Shown piece after piece: positions 23,896 through 27,778 of a stretch of DNA of 27,778 nucleotides. Below the pieces are notes generated by a model. The model worked only from the letters and a program-made list of their open reading frames with translations, was not told where the DNA came from and searched no databases. This DNA comes from DASZJY01 sp036260255 (lineage in GTDB: Bacteria; Actinomycetota; Acidimicrobiia; Acidimicrobiales; AC-14), in the NCBI GenBank assembly GCA_036260255.1, contig DATAAF010000101.1:1-27778 (forward strand), in the 5' to 3' direction. The first letter of the stretch is position 1. The number at the start of each line of letters is the position of its first letter. Made by a program: the position numbers and the translations under genes.

Positions 23896-24419
23896 GTGGA
23901 CACGGGGCGGGACGGCCGGAGGTAGAGGACCGAGAGGCGGAGGGGGCCGAGATCGAGGCCGAGCTGGCCCGGGCCTGCGGGACGGCCAACCTGGCCGCCG
24001 CCCGCCAGGTGGAGCTCATCGCCAAAGCGTTGGAGAACGGCTCCTATGCGGGGGCGGGGATCCGCTCGGCGGAGCAGTGGGTGGCCTGGCAGTGCGGGGT
24101 GTCGCTCTCCCACGCCCGCCAGCTGGTGAGCATGGCGCGCCGGGGACGCCGCCTCACCGGCTCAGGCCGGCCCGCCCCACCGGACCATCTCGAGGTGACG
24201 GCCACCTACAGCCATCCCAGCGGCGAGCGCCTCGATCTCGCCTGCGTGTGGTTCCGCCCGCCCCCCGACAGCCCACCGCCGCGGGTGGTCACCGAACCGC
24301 TGCCCACCGACGTCTACCGGCCCCACCCCACGTCGTTCGGGGTGTACACGCCCGGGCCGGCGACGGCCGCCGGCGCCGACGGCTGGGGCCCCGACGAGGA
24401 CGTCGCGTACGCCGAGTAA
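23896..24419 (+). pseudogene. Remnant of a DUF222/13E12-type HNH endonuclease gene
   Basis: The frame from about 23902 encodes EIEAELARACGTANLAAARQ, then GIRSAEQWVAWQCGVSLSHA and RQLVSMARRGRRL, the start of the DUF222 (13E12) domain. The text then jumps straight to a short C-terminal-like tail (TYSHPSGERLDLACVWFRPP) and ends at TAA 24417-24419. The usual remainder of DUF222 and the HNH nuclease domain, some 200-300 residues, are missing. The reading frame has no ATG or GTG near its beginning; nearby starts at 23894 and 23896 lie in other frames, so the 5' end is also broken. DUF222 genes are abundant and often repetitive in actinobacteria, and such decay is common. Coordinates are approximate at the 5' end. 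Confidence 0.72.
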
Positions 24420-24438
24420 ATGTCTCGAAGGGGCCCTG

Positions 24439-25155
24439 TCACGACGTCGAGTCGACGACCTCCAGGCGGACGCGCTTGTTGCCCTTGCCCTTGGACTCGG
24501 TCTTCACCACCCTCACCCGGCCGACCTCGTCGGTGGAGCGGACGTGGAGTCCGCCGTCGGCCTGCTTGTCGAGGCCGACGATGTCGATGACGCGGATGGG
24601 GTCGACGCCCTCGGGGATGAGGTTGACCTTGGTGCGGATGAGGTCGGCGTCGGCGAAGGCCTCCGACCGCGGAACCCACGCGACCTCGACCGGCCGGGCG
24701 GCCTCCAGCTCGGCGTTCACCAGCTCCTCGACGGTGGCACCGAACCCCCCGGGCAGCGGGTCGAACTCGAAGTCCATGCGGGCGCTCAGCGGCTCCATGT
24801 TCCCGCCCGTGACGGGGACGCCCCAGCGATTCCAGATGACGCCGCACAGCACGTGCAGCGCGGTGTGGGTGCGCATGAGGGCGTGGCGGCGGTCCCAGTC
24901 GATCTCGCCCGAGACCTCGGTGCCCACGTCGGGCGCCGGCCCGTCGAGTGTGTGCCACACCTGGTCGCCCTCCTTACGCGCGCTCACGACCCTGCGGTCG
25001 CCCAGCACCCCGGTGTCGTAGGGCTGGCCCCCGCCGGTCGGATAGAAGGCGGTCTGGTCGAGGGCGACCTGCGTCTCGTCACGGACGTCGACGACACGGG
25101 CGGTGAACGACCGCAGGTAGGCGTCGTCCAAATAGAGCTGTCGCGTGGCGGGCAT
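24439..25155 (-). CDS. Alanyl-tRNA editing (AlaX-type) protein, atypical metal site
   Basis: 238-residue member of the AlaX family, stand-alone relatives of the AlaRS editing domain that hydrolyse mischarged Ser-tRNA(Ala). FYPTGGGQPYDTG (38-50) and HTALHVL (97-103), with His97 and His101, match the family. The second metal half is normally CGGTH; here residues 200-204 read DGGLH (VGLDKQADGGLHVRSTDEVG), so Asp replaces Cys while the His is kept. The C-terminus is basic (KGKGNKRVRLEV). The ATG at 25155 lies 10 bases after the stop of the lipoate-ligase-like gene, so they probably share a transcript. Converges on the DUF222 remnant. Editing activity depends on whether Asp can serve as a ligand. 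Confidence 0.84.
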   Translation of the reverse strand: MPATRQLYLDDAYLRSFTARVVDVRDETQVALDQTAFYPTGGGQPYDTGVLGDRRVVSARKEGDQVWHTLDGPAPDVGTEVSGEIDWDRRHALMRTHTALHVLCGVIWNRWGVPVTGGNMEPLSARMDFEFDPLPGGFGATVEELVNAELEAARPVEVAWVPRSEAFADADLIRTKVNLIPEGVDPIRVIDIVGLDKQADGGLHVRSTDEVGRVRVVKTESKGKGNKRVRLEVVDSTS

Positions 25156-25165
25156 CGGGTCGAGG

Positions 25166-25840
25166 CTATGCGTCGGCCAGGCGGGCGAGGAAGGCGTCCT
25201 CCAGCGCCCGACCCTCCACGTCGATCCCGACGGCGGCGCCAGCCAGATCGGACGCCGCCTGGCGGCGGCGGTCGTCGGGAACGGCCAGCAGCTCCAGGAG
25301 GTCGCCGGGCGCCCACCGCAGCAGGGCGGCGCACTGGAAGAGGGCACCAGCGCGCGTGCGCCGCTGGCTGACCCCCACCACCTTGGCGCTGCCCACCCGG
25401 ACCTCGCCCGGGCCCAGGCCGGCAAAGCACACGAGCGACGACCACCGCGTCGACACCAGCGGCCCGTCGTGCCAGGTGGCCGACCAGCCGAGGGCCCTCA
25501 GCGCGTCGGCCCACGCCCGGCCGAGCCAATGGGTCGCCCGGCCCACGTCGGGACCCCACAACGGGTCGCCCGACGGCACGAAGACGTCCACCCAGACCAC
25601 CTCGCCGGGCCGGACGAGCACCGCTCCCCCGCCGCTGCGGCGCCGCACCACGGCGACGCCGGCACGGGCGGCCGCCGCGCCGTCAGCCACGTCGAGCCCC
25701 TGGGTGCTTCCCAGCACGAGGGCGGGGCCGGTCACCTCGACCAGACGAACCGCCGGGACCGGCGACTCGGGCCACGGCCGGCCATGCGCCTCGTCGGCCG
25801 GCCCGCGCCAGCGGTCGACGTCCCAGCGCGCCGAGCTCAG
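25166..25840 (-). CDS. Lipoate/biotin-protein ligase-like protein
   Basis: 224-residue member of the LplA/LipB/BirA fold, expected to attach lipoyl or octanoyl groups to target proteins. VVRRRSGGGAVLV is the family RRxSGGGxV motif, GEVVWVDVFVP the following strand, and VGSAKVVGVSQRRTRAG holds the likely active lysine. No in-frame ATG or GTG lies near the expected start. The frame begins best at a CTG at 25840, whose last two bases overlap the HNH stop as CTGA, matching the ATGA/GTGA couplings seen elsewhere in the window. The next in-frame GTG would remove over 35 residues, including SSARWDVDRWRGPADE. CTG as start is therefore inferred from overlap geometry. Confidence 0.84.
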   Translation of the reverse strand: MSSARWDVDRWRGPADEAHGRPWPESPVPAVRLVEVTGPALVLGSTQGLDVADGAAAARAGVAVVRRRSGGGAVLVRPGEVVWVDVFVPSGDPLWGPDVGRATHWLGRAWADALRALGWSATWHDGPLVSTRWSSLVCFAGLGPGEVRVGSAKVVGVSQRRTRAGALFQCAALLRWAPGDLLELLAVPDDRRRQAASDLAGAAVGIDVEGRALEDAFLARLADA

Positions 25841-26346
25841 GCGGAGAGGGCCGCCCCGGACCGGAGGTAGGGCTCCCAGTGGGGGTGGACCGTGCCCACC
25901 GCCACGATGATCCAGGTGACCTCCTGGGGCGCGATCGGCCTTCGCCGCAGGGTCAGCCCCACCTCGTGCACGAGGCGGTCCTCCTTGCGGGTGTTGCAGG
26001 GGCGGCAGGCGGCCACCACGTTCTCCCAGCTGTGCAGCCCGCCCCGGCTCCGGGGGATGACGTGGTCGATGCTCTCGGCCGCCGACCCGCAGTATTGGCA
26101 GCGATGGTCGTCGCGGGCGAAAACGGCCCGCCGGTTGAGCGCCGCCCGGGCGCGGAACGGGACCTTCACGAAGTACGTCAGGCGGATGACCGAGGGCTCC
26201 GGCAGCACCGCACGCTCGGAGTGGTACTCGCGCTCGGTGGCGTGGAGGACCTCGGCCTTCTCCTTGAGGACGAGCACGAGGGCGCGCCGGACCGGAACCA
26301 CGCACAGCGGCTCGAAGGTCGCGTTCAGCACCAGTGCCTTCGACAT
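25837..26346 (-). CDS. HNH endonuclease family protein
   Basis: 169-residue protein of the HNH nuclease superfamily, the type found as a single-copy gene in most actinobacteria. CQYCG gives the first zinc pair, IDHVIPRSRGG contains the catalytic His, and WENVVAACRPCNTRKED contains the HNH Asn and the second Cys pair. The N-terminal half (MSKALVLNATFEPLCVVPV, then RRALVLVLKEKAEVL) is the typical lead-in of this family. Its biological role is not established. The ATG at 26346 lacks a strong ribosome-binding site. Its stop overlaps the next gene's CTG start. Confidence 0.9.
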   Translation of the reverse strand: MSKALVLNATFEPLCVVPVRRALVLVLKEKAEVLHATEREYHSERAVLPEPSVIRLTYFVKVPFRARAALNRRAVFARDDHRCQYCGSAAESIDHVIPRSRGGLHSWENVVAACRPCNTRKEDRLVHEVGLTLRRRPIAPQEVTWIIVAVGTVHPHWEPYLRSGAALSA

Positions 26347-26411
26347 CAGCGGCCCGATCGCCGTCCTGACGTTGGTCGCAGGGGTGCTGGTGGCTCGACC
26401 ATCGGCGCCGA

Positions 26412-26433
26412 GGGTAGCGCACCACTGCTACCC
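26412..26433 (-). terminator. Inverted repeat between the 89-residue gene and the HNH gene
   Basis: GGGTAGC and GCTACCC are perfect 7-base arms around an 8-base loop, 12 bases after the stop of the small gene at 26446. There is no T run, so it could be a factor-independent terminator of the GC-rich kind or an operator for the HNH gene that starts 65 bases downstream. Confidence 0.42.
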
Positions 26434-26445
26434 GGCTTCGCCAAC

Positions 26446-26715
26446 CTACCCGGCCCGCAACCGAGCGCCCTGGTCCCGGCACCACTCGAGCCAGGCGACC
26501 ACGTCGGCGGCCTCCACCGGCCGGTGGGCGTCGCCGTAGGCGGTGCGGACCCGGAACTCCAAGTACGCCCGGTCCGGGGTGGGAAGGGGGGGCCACCGCC
26601 GCCACCATCCCGAAGGAGCCAACCGGGCCGCCTGTGCCGCCGCGGTGGGCCACAGCCGGGGCCGGGCGGCCACGGCCCGGGCCACCGGCCACAGCCGGGC
26701 CGCCCGACCCCTCAC
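26446..26715 (-). CDS. Conserved-looking small hypothetical protein coupled to ROK kinase
   Basis: 89-residue basic protein with a GTG start overlapping the ROK kinase stop as GTGA. The sequence RPRLWPTAAAQAARLAP, then GWWRRWPPLPTPDRAYLEFR, and the ending AADVVAWLEWCRDQGARL resembles a small family of unknown function common in actinobacterial genomes, with a Trp/Pro-rich middle that could associate with membranes, though no full membrane segment is seen. The tight coupling argues for a real gene. It is not assigned a function. Confidence 0.7.
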   Translation of the reverse strand: MRGRAARLWPVARAVAARPRLWPTAAAQAARLAPSGWWRRWPPLPTPDRAYLEFRVRTAYGDAHRPVEAADVVAWLEWCRDQGARLRAG

Positions 26716-27611
26716 AGCCGACCGAGGGCGCGCCAGCCCACCGCCGCCGCCCCGACGACCGGGCCGTCGGCGCCCAGCCCGAGGGGGACGATGCGGGACC
26801 CCGCCGAGAAGTCGAGCCGGGCCCGGCGCGAGAGCTCGTCCTGGGCGGCGGCGAAGAAGGGTTCCCCGAAACCCATGGCCACCCCGCCGCCGACCACCGC
26901 CAGGCGGAGGTCGAGCAGGTTGGCGACCGATGCCACCGCCCGCCCCACCATGGTCCCCGTGCGGGCGACGGTCTCCGGCCCCGCCTCCTCGGCGGGGCGG
27001 CCCGTCGCGGCGGCGATGGAGGGGCCGGACGCCTCCGCCTCGAGGCACCCACGCGCCCCGCACGGGCACTCACGCCCGTCGGGCTCCACGATCAAATGGC
27101 CGACATGGCCGGCGTTGCCCTCGGCGCCTTCCAACAGGCGGCCTTCGAGCACGATGCCACCGCCGACGCCGGTGGACACGACCATGGCGATGAAGTTGTC
27201 GTGGTCGCGGGCGGCGCCGCGCCAGCCCTCCCCCAGGGCCAGGGCCTTGGCGTCGTTGTCGATGTGGACCGGTAGGCCGGTGGCCTCCGCCAGCCGGCGC
27301 CGCAGCGGGAAGTCCCGCCACGACGGGATGTTCAACGGCGACACCTGCTCGCCGCCTGCAGCCATGGGCCCGCCGCAGCCGACGCCGCACACGACCGTCT
27401 CGCCGTCGCCCCCCACCGCGTCGACGACGGCGAGCAGCGCGCCGAAGACGGCCTCGGGGTCGTCGCTCCTCGGGGTGGGCGCCCGGGCGGTGGCCACGAC
27501 CTCGCCGTCGGCCGTCACCAGGGCGGCCGCCAGCTTGGTGCCTCCTACGTCGATCGCCAGCGCAACCTCGATCTTCCGACCGTAGACGGCGGCGTCGCTG
27601 CGACCGGCCAT
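26712..27611 (-). CDS. ROK-family sugar kinase (glucokinase-type)
   Basis: 299-residue cytoplasmic kinase of the ROK family. ALAIDVGGTKLAAALV is the N-terminal ATP-binding loop, VHIDNDAKALALGE holds the catalytic Asp of the substrate site, STGVGGGIVLEGRLLEGAEG is the second phosphate loop, and GHVGH plus CPCGARGCLEAEA are the zinc-binding His and Cys cluster that mark ROK proteins. No helix-turn-helix domain is present, so it is a kinase and not a ROK repressor. Glucokinase is the likeliest role. I chose the ATG at 27611, preceded by a GGGGGG run; a further in-frame start at 27683 would overlap the divergent gene. Confidence 0.92.
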   Translation of the reverse strand: MAGRSDAAVYGRKIEVALAIDVGGTKLAAALVTADGEVVATARAPTPRSDDPEAVFGALLAVVDAVGGDGETVVCGVGCGGPMAAGGEQVSPLNIPSWRDFPLRRRLAEATGLPVHIDNDAKALALGEGWRGAARDHDNFIAMVVSTGVGGGIVLEGRLLEGAEGNAGHVGHLIVEPDGRECPCGARGCLEAEASGPSIAAATGRPAEEAGPETVARTGTMVGRAVASVANLLDLRLAVVGGGVAMGFGEPFFAAAQDELSRRARLDFSAGSRIVPLGLGADGPVVGAAAVGWRALGRL

Positions 27612-27670
27612 CGCGACCCCCCGCTGTACGCTGGCCCATCGCCGCACCACGAGGAGGCTCTCCCCGAGCA

Positions 27671-27778
27671 GTGTCGACGTCACGGGCCGTCACCCGCTCC
27701 GTGCGCTCCTTCTCCCAGGGTTTCGAGGCCATCGTCGCCAACGTGGCCACCGTCATCCAAGGCAAGGACGAGGCCATC
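27671..27778 (+). CDS. MoxR-family AAA ATPase, N-terminus (partial)
   Basis: The last 108 bases encode 36 residues that run off the window, including SFSQGFEAIVANVATVIQGK, which then continues DEAI. This matches the N-terminus of MoxR-type AAA ATPases (F..i..n...vi.Gk..a), chaperone-like ATPases usually encoded with a DUF58 and a transglutaminase-like gene. The Walker motifs lie beyond the edge. The start is a GTG at 27671; GAGGAGG lies 14 bases upstream, rather far, and a TACGCT -10-like element is at 27627-27632. Divergent from the ROK kinase gene with a 59-base gap. Confidence 0.75.
   Translation, partial: MSTSRAVTRSVRSFSQGFEAIVANVATVIQGKDEAI

Noticed and set aside
25841..27073. Minus-strand frame that would extend the lipoate-ligase-like protein to 635 residues
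   Set aside because: The extension runs through the HNH and ROK genes in a different frame and shows no domain.

Overview
The window is very GC-rich, densely packed DNA with many GTG starts and 1-4 bp stop/start overlaps. Its gene content fits a high-GC actinobacterium: a mraZ-rsmH-ftsL-ftsI division cluster, the MurT/GatD peptidoglycan amidotransferase pair, a DUF222/13E12-type remnant and a MoxR-type ATPase. Gene style suggests an Acidimicrobiia-like lineage, probably environmental. That placement is inference; no rRNA or tRNA gene was seen to anchor it.

Layout. (1) 1-2560, minus strand: start of the division and cell-wall cluster (mraZ, rsmH, ftsL, start of ftsI), with a recognisable promoter and a long near-perfect inverted repeat between mraZ and rsmH. 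(2) 2561-3550, minus: galactokinase, divergent from (3) 3581-7684, plus: murT, gatD, a flavin amine oxidase and a GH43-like glycosidase in one tight run. (4) 7712-13557, minus: a secreted sugar/sorbosone dehydrogenase-like protein, a membrane-anchored lytic transglycosylase, an unusual secreted protein that joins ten RTX-type nonapeptide repeats to a peptide-type solute-binding protein, and an NAD-dependent epimerase-like protein. (5) 13575-15664, minus: an intracellular-type subtilisin translationally coupled to a 92-residue protein resembling the protease's own N-terminal pro-region. (6) 15765-18229, plus: an AlkZ/YcaQ-type winged-helix protein and an FGGY carbohydrate kinase. (7) 18214-22586: YdeI-like protein with a coupled hypothetical gene, an EamA/DMT transporter, a small divergent hypothetical gene, a frameshifted PPOX-fold gene and a group II PLP decarboxylase. 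(8) 22630-24419: secreted hypothetical protein, SRPBCC protein, and a decayed DUF222-type gene. (9) 24439-27611, minus: ROK sugar kinase with a coupled 89-residue protein, then HNH endonuclease, lipoate-ligase-like protein and AlaX-type editing protein. (10) 27671 to the end, plus: start of a MoxR-family ATPase.

How the genes fit together. Cell envelope is the clearest theme: septum formation (mraZ, rsmH, ftsL, ftsI), lipid II amidation (murT/gatD), and a muralytic enzyme. Carbohydrate use is the second theme: galK, GH43, FGGY kinase, ROK kinase, sugar dehydrogenase. No phage, plasmid, CRISPR or recognisable defence island was found. The items most worth a second look are the subtilisin plus separate pro-domain-like gene, the RTX-repeat/solute-binding fusion, and the mraZ-rsmH inverted repeat. 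No gap between genes exceeds 300 bases; the longest, 9269-9524, holds only GC-rich palindromes.
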